DNA of 6,822 nt from an uncultured Dehalococcoidia bacterium (GTDB lineage Bacteria; Chloroflexota; Dehalococcoidia; Tepidiformales; Tepidiformaceae), in the NCBI GenBank assembly GCA_937954195.1, contig CALFYR010000185.1, positions 1-6,822 of the forward strand. The letters run 5' to 3'. Made by a program: the position numbers and the translations under genes. Below the pieces are notes generated by a model. That model worked only from the letters and a program-made list of their open reading frames with translations. It had not been told where the DNA came from and did not search any database. This document shows positions 1-6,322 of this stretch, piece after piece. The stretch's first letter is position 1. Every line of letters begins with the position of its first letter.

Positions 1-539
1 CTGAACCGGAAGCCCGCGAGAAGCTGATCAACGACGCCCTCACGATCGTAAACGCACACGTAGAGGCGCTTGCCGAGGCGGGACTCGCCCCGGCAATTGT
101 CTCCACGAGCGGAACAGCGAGCGTACCGATTGCTGCGCGAACCGCGGGCGTCACCGAACTCCAGGCCGGTACCTACGTCTTCCACGACAGCCATAACGAG
201 GAGTTCATCCCGAACACCTTCCAGCAGGCGTTGACGCTCCTCACAACCGTCATCTCTGTCAAGGAGCGGTACGCCGTCGGTGACTGTGGCGCGAAGTCGC
301 TGACGAACGAGTTTGGTCCGCCAATGAGCGTGGACGGCACGGTGAAAGTGGCGCGTTTGAGCGAGGAGCATTCGACGCTTACCGGCGAAGGAATCGCGAA
401 CTTGAAGCCAGGTGATCACATCGAGGTTATCCCGAGCCACGGAGATACCACGCTCAACCTGCACGATGTCTACTACGTGCGTCGCGGAGATGAGATCATT
501 GACACGTGGCCTATCGCGGCCGCGCGAAAGTTTCGATAG
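1..539 (+). CDS. D-threonine aldolase / D-serine dehydratase-like PLP enzyme, C-terminal part (5' truncated by window edge)
   Basis: The open frame enters at base 3 with no start codon in view and gives 178 residues, about half of the roughly 370-380 usual for the family. The missing half would hold the alanine-racemase-like barrel start and the PLP lysine. What is visible is the end of the barrel (STSGTASVPIAARTAGVTEL, then QAGTYVFHD) and the D-serine-dehydratase-like C-terminal domain (DCGAKSLTNEFGPP, SEEHSTL, GDHIEVIPSHGDTTLNLHD). In this family a metal ion next to PLP is held by a His-x-Cys or His-x-Asp pair. Here it is His (438-440) and Asp (444-446), the pair I associate with D-threonine aldolases, which cleave D-3-hydroxy amino acids to glycine and an aldehyde. 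The eukaryotic-type D-serine dehydratases use His-x-Cys. A D-3-hydroxyaspartate aldolase remains possible. It is probably cytoplasmic and first of the visible genes in a tight + strand cluster. Confidence 0.85.
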   Translation, partial: EPEAREKLINDALTIVNAHVEALAEAGLAPAIVSTSGTASVPIAARTAGVTELQAGTYVFHDSHNEEFIPNTFQQALTLLTTVISVKERYAVGDCGAKSLTNEFGPPMSVDGTVKVARLSEEHSTLTGEGIANLKPGDHIEVIPSHGDTTLNLHDVYYVRRGDEIIDTWPIAAARKFR

Positions 540-544
540 CGGAG

Positions 545-551
545 AAGGAGG
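545..551 (+). promoter_or_regulatory. Strong Shine-Dalgarno of the small zinc-ribbon gene
   Basis: AAGGAGG is a full match to the anti-Shine-Dalgarno complement and lies 6 bases before the ATG at 558. It sits in the 18-base gap after the aldolase stop. It is the main evidence, besides the cysteine pairs, that the 49-codon frame is a translated gene. Confidence 0.75.
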
Positions 552-557
552 GGAGCA

Positions 558-707
558 ATGCGAGAGTGCCCATGGTGCGGACGCCAGAACTTGAACGTGT
601 ACGCCTACTGCCAGAGTTGCGGCAGAGGATTTGACGGGCCCGAAAACAAGGAGCAGCCGGCGAAAAAGCGGCGCTTCTGGCCCTTCGGAGGAAGTAACGC
701 AGCCTGA
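558..707 (+). CDS. Small zinc-ribbon protein (49 aa), function unknown
   Basis: ATG at 558, TGA at 705-707. Two knuckles are visible: CPWCG at residues 4-8 and CQSCG at 18-22. They are separated by ten residues that include Asn and aromatic Tyr, the layout of the short zinc-ribbon domains often found at the N-terminus of bacterial proteins. The rest is a short basic tail (residues 36-46, AKKRRFWPFGG) with no transmembrane helix, so the protein is essentially a lone metal-binding knuckle plus a cationic aromatic tail. Such a unit could bind nucleic acid, ribosomes or a partner protein, but nothing here says which. It is embedded between the aldolase (18 bases upstream) and the flavoprotein (17 bases downstream), so it is probably cotranscribed with them. 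Zinc binding is inferred from the four cysteines. The frame is short, but the start signal is excellent. Confidence 0.75.
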   Translation: MRECPWCGRQNLNVYAYCQSCGRGFDGPENKEQPAKKRRFWPFGGSNAA

Positions 708-712
708 GGTTT

Positions 713-717
713 GGAGG
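713..717 (+). promoter_or_regulatory. Shine-Dalgarno supporting a TTG start
   Basis: GGAGG lies 7 bases before a TTG at 725. I see no ATG or GTG at a suitable distance in the same frame, so this site decides the start of the flavoprotein gene. Confidence 0.6.
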
Positions 718-724
718 CGCCGGA

Positions 725-1888
725 TTGGAACGGGAAGTTCGTAGCCAGGTCCGGGCGGCACATGACATAGCGGAGACTGCGCGGCGCTTCGCGGAAGAAA
801 CCGAGCGTGGCCGGCGGCTGGCCGGACCCGTGCTCACGGAATTGGTTGACGCCGGACTGATGCGGATGCTCGTCCCGGCCGACCTTGGCGGACTCGAGGT
901 CGACGTCGCGACCATGGTCGAATGCATCGAAGCGGTCGCGTCCGGCGACGCAGCCGCCGGTTGGTGCCTGATGATCGCGGCCACGACGGGTGTGACCGCG
1001 GCACAACTCCCCGTCGAAGGCGCCCGGGAGATCTACGCCGACCCGAAGGTGGTCACCGGTGGCATGCTGATGCCCCGAGGGAAGGCCGTTCGAACCGATG
1101 GTGGGTACCGGGTGAGCGCGCGCTGGTCGTATGGCAGCGGGTCGCAACATTGCCAGTGGATGCTCGGCGGCTCCTTTGTGCACGGCCCGGACGGGCCCGA
1201 AACGCTTGAGAACGGCGCACCGCACATGCGGTTGTTCTTCTTCCCCGCATCCGACATAACCACCCACGACACGTGGCACGTTTCGGGGCTGCGCGGGACC
1301 GGAAGTCACGACTACGAGGTGGTCGATGTCTTCGTGCCCGAACATCGGACAGCTCCCATCGGTGGTGGCACCGTTTGGGCCAAGGGACCGCTGTACCGGT
1401 TCCCGGTGTACGGACTGCTGGCCCTGGGCATCGCGGGCGTGGCGCTGGGAATCGCGCGGGACGCGATCGATGAACTGGTCGCGCTGGCGAAGGGTAAAAC
1501 ACCCACCGGGAGCCGTCGGCCGCTCGCCGAACGAGGTTCGGCCCAATCCGGCATCGCCGAGGCCGAAGCCATGCGGCTTTCGGCCCGCCATCTGTTGCTC
1601 GACACGGTTCGCGGTACATGGGAATCCGTCGCCGGAGGGACCAAGATGACGCTTCGGGACCGAGCGATGCTTCGCCTGGCCGCAACCAACACCGCGCTTT
1701 CTTGCGCGAAGGCCGTCGATATCTGCTACAACCTCGGTGGTGGGACAGCAATTTACGAAGAGTCACGGCTGCAACGGCACTTCCGCGACATCCACACCCT
1801 CACGCAGCACGTGATGGTTGGCCAGCCGACCCTTGAGGTCGTTGGCCGAGTGCTCCTCGATGTACCCACTGACACATCAATGCTGTAA
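725..1888 (+). CDS. Acyl-CoA-dehydrogenase-fold flavoprotein, probable group D flavin-dependent monooxygenase (HsaA / HpaH C2-like)
   Basis: This 387-residue protein starts at TTG. The order is an N-terminal helical domain (about 1-95, with GLMRMLVPADLGG at 44-56 and AAAGWCLM at 76-83), a middle beta domain (about 105-210, with RWSYGSGSQHCQW at 133-145 and GLRGTGSHDYEV at 188-199), and a C-terminal helical bundle of the acyl-CoA dehydrogenase type 2 class (about 225-375, with LQRHFRDIHTLTQH at 349-362). True acyl-CoA dehydrogenases usually end this region with a catalytic Glu in a YEG-type motif. Here that place reads TQHVMVG. Together with FRDxHTxTQH this matches the oxygenase components of two-component monooxygenases, which hydroxylate aromatic or other small substrates with reduced FMN/FAD and O2. 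No substrate can be read from sequence, and it could equally be a desulfurization-type (DszC-like) or sugar N-oxygenase relative. It is cytoplasmic. The nitroreductase gene follows after 9 bases. Confidence 0.85.
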   Translation: MEREVRSQVRAAHDIAETARRFAEETERGRRLAGPVLTELVDAGLMRMLVPADLGGLEVDVATMVECIEAVASGDAAAGWCLMIAATTGVTAAQLPVEGAREIYADPKVVTGGMLMPRGKAVRTDGGYRVSARWSYGSGSQHCQWMLGGSFVHGPDGPETLENGAPHMRLFFFPASDITTHDTWHVSGLRGTGSHDYEVVDVFVPEHRTAPIGGGTVWAKGPLYRFPVYGLLALGIAGVALGIARDAIDELVALAKGKTPTGSRRPLAERGSAQSGIAEAEAMRLSARHLLLDTVRGTWESVAGGTKMTLRDRAMLRLAATNTALSCAKAVDICYNLGGGTAIYEESRLQRHFRDIHTLTQHVMVGQPTLEVVGRVLLDVPTDTSML

Positions 1889-1897
1889 GGCGGCGAA

Positions 1898-2548
1898 ATG
1901 GAACTCCTTGAAGGCATCATGACCACCCGTGCGATCCGGCGATTTACCGACGAGCCCGTTACGGAGGAGGAGATCCTGACGTGCCTGCGCGCGGCCCAGC
2001 AGGCGCCAAGTGGAGGCAATATCCAGCCGTGGCAATTTGTTGTCATAACGGATCAGGGGAAGAAGCGTGCCATCGGTGAGATCTACGCCGCAGCCTACAC
2101 GCGCTACGAGACAGCGATGGCCGGCAACCGGCCAGTCGCACGCAGTGAAAAGGCGGCCGCCAGCCAGCAGAAGATGCTCGACGCTTCCCGGTACCTGGCC
2201 GACCACATCGGCGAAGCTCCGGGCCTCGTCGCTTTCCTCATGCCGAACATTGACATGACGGTCCACGACGCGGAGGGGCCAATGGACATCGGCACGCCGT
2301 ATGCCTCGGCGTACCCTGCCGTTCAGAACTTCATGCTGGCGGCGCGTAGCCTGGGCATCGGTACCACGCTGACCACGGTGTACCGGATCCGGCAGCAGGA
2401 AGTGCGGGACCTCTTGGAGATCCCTGAGCGCTACGAAATCATCGCGCTCGTCCCAATGGGCCGGCCCGCGGGAAAGTTCGGTATCGCGCCGCGACGGCCG
2501 GTCGAACAAGTCACGAACTGGAACCGTTTCGGAGAGCGCCGGCTTTAG
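1898..2548 (+). CDS. Nitroreductase-family FMN oxidoreductase
   Basis: 216 residues, the usual length for a single-domain nitroreductase. The N-terminus ELLEGIMTTRAIRRFTDEPV (2-21) is the classic FMN-phosphate-binding start of the family, which favours the ATG at 1898 over the internal ATG at 1919. Other family signatures are APSGGNIQPWQFVV (36-49), AARSLGIGTTL (148-158) and a C-terminal GRPAGKFGIAPRRP (188-201) that usually closes the FMN site. Members are dimers that pass electrons from NAD(P)H via FMN to nitro groups, quinones, flavins or enones, while some act as dehydrogenases or dehalogenases. The real substrate is unknown. Its position directly after a flavin-dependent monooxygenase suggests a linked redox step or a supply of reduced flavin, which is inference. 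The Shine-Dalgarno is weak (GGCGG before the ATG). The stop codon interlocks with that of the opposing kinase gene. Confidence 0.9.
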   Translation: MELLEGIMTTRAIRRFTDEPVTEEEILTCLRAAQQAPSGGNIQPWQFVVITDQGKKRAIGEIYAAAYTRYETAMAGNRPVARSEKAAASQQKMLDASRYLADHIGEAPGLVAFLMPNIDMTVHDAEGPMDIGTPYASAYPAVQNFMLAARSLGIGTTLTTVYRIRQQEVRDLLEIPERYEIIALVPMGRPAGKFGIAPRRPVEQVTNWNRFGERRL

Positions 2549-5500
2549 GCTTCCTCGGTAAGGCCGCCGGGGAGGTGGCCAGGGACCGCCGGGACCGAGA
2601 TCGAGACGGTGGTGCCGGCATTGGGCGAACTCGTGATTTCGAAGTGGCCGCCCACGCGATTCGCGCGTTCGGCCATGGACCGGAGTCCGAGGTGGCCCGG
2701 GAAGTCGCCGGAGGGATCGAATCCAATCCCGTTGTCGTGGATGGTGAGCGTCCAGTGTTCGGAATCGGAAGACAGGGTGACCCAAACGTGCGTGGCCCGC
2801 GCGTGTTTGACGGTGTTGTGCATCGCCTCCTGGCCGATCCGGTAGAGGGCCTCCTTGAGGTCCAACCGAAGGTCGGGTTCATCGGCAATCTCAGCCGTGA
2901 CCTCCAGGTTGTGACGGGCGCGGAGCGAGGCGAACTGCTTCTCAAAGGCGGCAACGAGGCCTTCCATTTGGAGCGATTCCGGGCGGAGCTCGAAAATGAG
3001 CGCCCGCAACTCGGCCAGGCCTGCCTCTGCCAGGCTTGAGACATACTCCAGGGGCTCCGAGGCGCGCTTCGGGTCGCGTTCCAGGAGCGTCCGCGCCGTG
3101 CGGGTTCCGAGTGAGATGCCATAGAGCGCCTGGGAGACGGAATCGTGGAGTTCGCGCGCGAGGCGCTGGCGTTCTTCCAACGACGCGGCAAGGGACGCCC
3201 GTTCAAACAGCCGCGCGTTTTCGATAGCGACAGCCGCGCGCTGGGCAAGGGCGGTCGCCACCCGAATATCCTCGGTGCTGATGCTGTGCGAAGCGCGCCA
3301 TCCCATGCTGAACAGCCCGAACCGCTTGCCAGCGATGGTGATCGGGACGTCGATCACCGAGGCAACATCGATGGCCTTGATGATCTCCTTCATGATCACT
3401 GCCGCGTCGGTGCTCGTATCTGGCACGACACGCGGTTCGTCGAGCGCGCGGATGCCTTCCGTTTCAAGGTCCAGCAGTGTGTGGCTCAGGTGCTCGAACT
3501 GGGCCGCCGACAACCCGGACGCCGTGTGGAGACGAAGGAGGTGCGGCGGTGCATCGTCGAACACCATGACCGCGCTGCTATCGGCGCCCAGGACATCCAG
3601 GGCGGAATCGGTCAGCGCCTGGAGGACTTCCTCGAGAACGAGCGAGTGATGCAGCCGCTCGTCCGCGCGGTAGAGCGCGTCCATCTCTCGCACGCGCTGC
3701 TGCGAAGCCTGGAAGAGACGGGCGTTCTCGACGGCAACGGCCACCTGGTTGGCGATCGCGCTCAACAGCTGTAGCTCATCTTCGTCGGGCTCGCGACCGG
3801 GCACGTAATAGGTGTCCAGCGTGCCCTGCGGTCGTCCGCGCGAAACCATCGGCGTGATGACGGCGGTTTCCCAGGGCGCCTCGCGCAGGAACCGGTGGAC
3901 GGGCTCGTAGCGCGGATCGGCGAGTGTTCTCGTCCGCGAGTTTCGCAGGACGCGGCGTTGCCCAGATTGGAACGCGATTGCGGTAATAGAGGGCGCGCCT
4001 TCCTTCCACGCCCCGACCATCGATTCGACGTACCCGTCCGGGAGGTTCGAGACGCCGCAGGCGATATATTCACCGTCCGGGTCAAACAGGGTGATCGAAC
4101 TTGCCACGGCGGTTGACGCGGTTTTCACGCGGTCGGCGAGCATGTCGAGCGTGTCCTGTGCGGGCTGGTCCAGGGAGAGCGCCGACGCGATGCTCGCGAG
4201 GCCCCCCATTTCACGGGCGCGCCGCTCCACCTCCCCATAGAGCCGGGCGTTTGCTACGGCAACGGCGGCCTGGTTCGCGAACGCCCACGCGAGCCGCGCC
4301 TGGCTTGGTGTGAACGCTCCCGGAATGTTGTCCGACATGCTCAGGATGCCGAGCACCTGCCCCTGGTGGACCAATGGGACCGCGAGCCAACTCCTCACAG
4401 TCCGGAAGGTCGCGAAGAGGTGCGAGCCCACCGCCGCGCGGTAGTCGCGGGCTTCCGGCAGGTCGGAGTACACGTCGTCTATGAGCAGCGGGCGATGGGC
4501 AAGCATGGCGCCCCAAAGGTGCGGAACGTCGTCGACGCGGAAGTCGAGACCGACCGCGGTTTTGGAGATGTCCGGTTCGATGACATTGCGTGTCGCGACC
4601 ATCTCGATGCGCTGATCGCGGAGGATGCTGATGGAGCAGCCGCCGTATGGGATCACCACCTCGATCTGTTCGAGCAGGCGCTGGAATACCTGCTCCAGGT
4701 CCAGGGTGGACAAGAGCGCGCGAGACACGTCGAGGAGCGACGCGATCTCGCGTGTACGTTCTTCCACCCGCTGTTCGAGGATTGCTTGCGCCTGGTCGCG
4801 TTCTCGTTCAAGAGCGACCTGCTCACTGATGTCTCGAACGACGGCGAGGAGATACTTCCGGCCCTCCAGCTCGAACCCGGTGCCCATGACCTCGACATCA
4901 AAGATCGAACCATCTTTCCGGACGTCCTTGGCGCGAATGTAATAATCGCGGCCCTCGCGGATTGCCTCCTGATAGTGACCCAGTGCCTCCCAATAGTCGG
5001 GATGGATGAACTTGAACGGATCGATCCCGATGAACTCGTCGCGCGTGTACCCGTGCATGCGGCAAACGGCCGGGTTGGCTTCAGCGACCACGCCCGACTC
5101 GAAGTCATTGAGGATGATGCCGTCGCTGATCTCCTCGAAGACCTTTTTGAACTGATCCTCGCGTTGACGGAGGACCTCGATCGCGGCAACACGGGCGGTG
5201 GCTTCGGTGGTCGTATCGATGACTCCGATCACTTCGCCGTTTTCGATGAGCGGGCTCAACTGAATGTCCCAGTAGGTGGTCCCGTTTGGTCCAACGTGCG
5301 CGACCGCGTCGCGACCGACGCGCTCCCCCGCGAGCGCGCGTTCGAACAACGCCTGCGCCGCGTCGAGCCGGAATGGGGAAACGTCCTTCAGTGGCGCGCC
5401 TTCGCGCAGCGCCCCGGCGAGCGATGGCTCATGGTCCGCCAGGAAGTGGTAGAACGCGTCGTTCCACTGCTGCAGACGGAGTTCGCGGTCAAATAACGCG

Positions 5501-5571
5501 ACTCCGACCGGCATCGCGTCGAACATCTGCTGGAGCAATGCCGGGCCCGTGGCTTCGGGATCGGCAACCAT
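2545..5571 (-). CDS. Soluble multi-sensor histidine kinase, PAS-PAS-GAF-GAF-GAF-HisKA_3-HATPase_c
   Basis: 1008 residues with no signal peptide or membrane helix, so it should sense in the cytoplasm. Domains in order: PAS 1 (about 11-128), PAS 2 (about 140-252, GYTRDEFIG at 174-182 and RDISE at 246-250), a coiled linker (252-285), three GAF domains (about 290-445, 455-620, 640-788), HisKA_3 dimerisation/phosphoacceptor (about 796-866) and the ATPase (about 903-995). The phospho-histidine is H809 in RELHDSVSQ. D810 and Q814 form the DxxxQ motif that in NarX-type kinases serves phosphatase activity, so it may both phosphorylate and dephosphorylate its regulator. The ATP site looks intact: N-box QEAMHNTVKHA (N919), DNGIGFD (946-952) and GHLGLRSM (959-966). 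No heme or cysteine ligand pattern identifies the signal. ATG at 5571 has AAGGA 7 bases upstream, inside the end of the regulator gene, and the two genes are one base apart. Confidence 0.93.
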   Translation of the reverse strand: MVADPEATGPALLQQMFDAMPVGVALFDRELRLQQWNDAFYHFLADHEPSLAGALREGAPLKDVSPFRLDAAQALFERALAGERVGRDAVAHVGPNGTTYWDIQLSPLIENGEVIGVIDTTTEATARVAAIEVLRQREDQFKKVFEEISDGIILNDFESGVVAEANPAVCRMHGYTRDEFIGIDPFKFIHPDYWEALGHYQEAIREGRDYYIRAKDVRKDGSIFDVEVMGTGFELEGRKYLLAVVRDISEQVALERERDQAQAILEQRVEERTREIASLLDVSRALLSTLDLEQVFQRLLEQIEVVIPYGGCSISILRDQRIEMVATRNVIEPDISKTAVGLDFRVDDVPHLWGAMLAHRPLLIDDVYSDLPEARDYRAAVGSHLFATFRTVRSWLAVPLVHQGQVLGILSMSDNIPGAFTPSQARLAWAFANQAAVAVANARLYGEVERRAREMGGLASIASALSLDQPAQDTLDMLADRVKTASTAVASSITLFDPDGEYIACGVSNLPDGYVESMVGAWKEGAPSITAIAFQSGQRRVLRNSRTRTLADPRYEPVHRFLREAPWETAVITPMVSRGRPQGTLDTYYVPGREPDEDELQLLSAIANQVAVAVENARLFQASQQRVREMDALYRADERLHHSLVLEEVLQALTDSALDVLGADSSAVMVFDDAPPHLLRLHTASGLSAAQFEHLSHTLLDLETEGIRALDEPRVVPDTSTDAAVIMKEIIKAIDVASVIDVPITIAGKRFGLFSMGWRASHSISTEDIRVATALAQRAAVAIENARLFERASLAASLEERQRLARELHDSVSQALYGISLGTRTARTLLERDPKRASEPLEYVSSLAEAGLAELRALIFELRPESLQMEGLVAAFEKQFASLRARHNLEVTAEIADEPDLRLDLKEALYRIGQEAMHNTVKHARATHVWVTLSSDSEHWTLTIHDNGIGFDPSGDFPGHLGLRSMAERANRVGGHFEITSSPNAGTTVSISVPAVPGHLPGGLTEEA

Positions 5572-5572
5572 C

Positions 5573-6217
5573 TCAGGTTCCTTCGGGTGGGGCGGGCACG
5601 AGCCCGATTCGGACCGCGTAGAGCGCTGCCTGCGTCCGGGATTGGACTCCGAGCTTCGCGAGGATGTTCGAGACGTGTGTCTTCACGGTCTTTTCGCCAA
5701 TGACCAGTTCGCGCGCAATCTCCTTGTTGGCGTAGCCGCCGGCGAGAAGTCTCAGGACTTCCGTCTCGCGATCAGTCAAGGTTTCGGGGCTTTCGGGCGT
5801 GCGGACTTCGCGCATGAGGCGGGCCGCAGCCTGGGGAGAGAGTTGGACCTGCCCTTCGGCCGCCGCCTTGATCGCCCGGCGCAACTCGTCCGACTGGGTG
5901 TCCTTCAGCAGGTAGCCAATTGCGCCGGCCTTAATCGCGCCGACGACCGATGCGTCTTCGAGCACGCTCGTGAGTGCGATGACCTCTACGTCGGGCATTT
6001 CCTTGCGAATGTCCCCAATGGCGGTGATGCCGTCCTTGACAGGCATCAGGAGGTCCATCAGTACGACATCGGGCTGGAGTTCCCGCGCGAGGGTGACGGC
6101 CTCGGCTCCATTCGTCGCTTCACCGATGATTTCGAAGTCCTCATCCAGCGTGAGGAACATGCGCAGGCCCTGGCGAACGACAGCATGGTCGTCGGCTATC
6201 AGGATGCGGATGGGCAT
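5573..6217 (-). CDS. NarL/LuxR-family response regulator
   Basis: 214 residues. The receiver domain (about 1-120) has the acidic pair D9-D10, phosphoacceptor D55 in LMDLLMP, T83 and K105, so every key residue for phosphorylation and switching is present. A linker is followed by a LuxR-type helix-turn-helix (about 144-206): [34 protein letters not shown], then [14 protein letters not shown]. It is expected to bind DNA as a dimer when phosphorylated by the kinase encoded immediately downstream and to control transcription, but its targets cannot be read here. The ATG at 6217 has GGAG 9 bases upstream. The intergenic region before it contains a spaced inverted repeat that could be an autoregulatory site (inference). 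The TGA is one base from the kinase ATG. Confidence 0.95.
   Translation of the reverse strand: MPIRILIADDHAVVRQGLRMFLTLDEDFEIIGEATNGAEAVTLARELQPDVVLMDLLMPVKDGITAIGDIRKEMPDVEVIALTSVLEDASVVGAIKAGAIGYLLKDTQSDELRRAIKAAAEGQVQLSPQAAARLMREVRTPESPETLTDRETEVLRLLAGGYANKEIARELVIGEKTVKTHVSNILAKLGVQSRTQAALYAVRIGLVPAPPEGT
5578..5583 (-). promoter_or_regulatory. Shine-Dalgarno of the kinase gene inside the regulator's 3' end
   Basis: AAGGAA reads on the - strand, the AAGGA core ending 7 bases before the kinase ATG at 5571. The regulator stop (TGA, 5575-5573) lies between this site and the ATG, leaving a TGA-G-ATG junction typical of termination-reinitiation coupling, which would keep the two partners at a set ratio. 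Confidence 0.6.
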
Positions 6218-6322
6218 TGGTGGTGGCTCCCTGGGCGCGTTACTCGAACTTCATTCGCACGATACACCACACGTTCGTCTCGCCGTAGGTGAAACGCGCC
6301 AGCGAACGCTACCATTTCAGTC
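6218..6322. promoter_or_regulatory. Divergent intergenic region between regulator and DinB genes
   Basis: These 105 bases must hold the promoters for the two-component operon (- strand) and the DinB gene (+ strand). I see no sigma-70 promoter that matches well on either strand. The best - strand -10-like element is TATCGT, without a suitable -35. On the + strand TACCAT at 6310-6315 is 7 bases before the DinB ATG. An 8-base inverted repeat and a smaller nested one are present and listed separately. Confidence 0.5.
6234..6300. repeat. Spaced inverted repeat, GGCGCGTT ... AACGCGCC
   Basis: The arms 6234-6241 and 6293-6300 are perfect 8-base complements 51 bases apart. A second pair, CGAAC (6245-6249) and GTTCG (6273-6277), lies between them. 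Read on the - strand the second large arm abuts the regulator's Shine-Dalgarno, so it could act as a paired operator or as an RNA stem close to the start site. Role unknown, and chance is possible in GC-rich DNA. Confidence 0.35.

Noticed and set aside
605..1591. Long open frame on the - strand (328 codons) opposite the monooxygenase gene
   Set aside because: It has no recognisable motif and low-complexity composition, and it lies antisense to a gene with clear family signatures. It is a GC-rich shadow.
1919..1921. Internal ATG as the nitroreductase start
   Set aside because: It would remove ELLEGI, part of the conserved N-terminal helix before the FMN-binding RAIRRF.
2549..2600. Bidirectional terminator between the converging genes
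   Set aside because: GGCC and CCGG words allow short stems, but none is long, and there is no T-run on either strand.
1877..2785. 302-codon - strand open frame covering the nitroreductase gene and the kinase end
   Set aside because: It overlaps two well-supported genes and its product has no family features.
3180..4260. DNA-level direct repeats in the kinase gene
   Set aside because: The similar stretches encode the ends of the three GAF domains, so they reflect domain duplication and not a mobile or CRISPR-like repeat.
4366..5496. 376-codon open frame on the + strand opposite the kinase
   Set aside because: It is antisense to the PAS and first GAF domains, whose motifs are convincing. The translated product shows no domain pattern.
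5549..6292. 247-codon + strand open frame opposite the regulator
   Set aside because: It is antisense to a complete response regulator with all key residues and is explained by codon bias.
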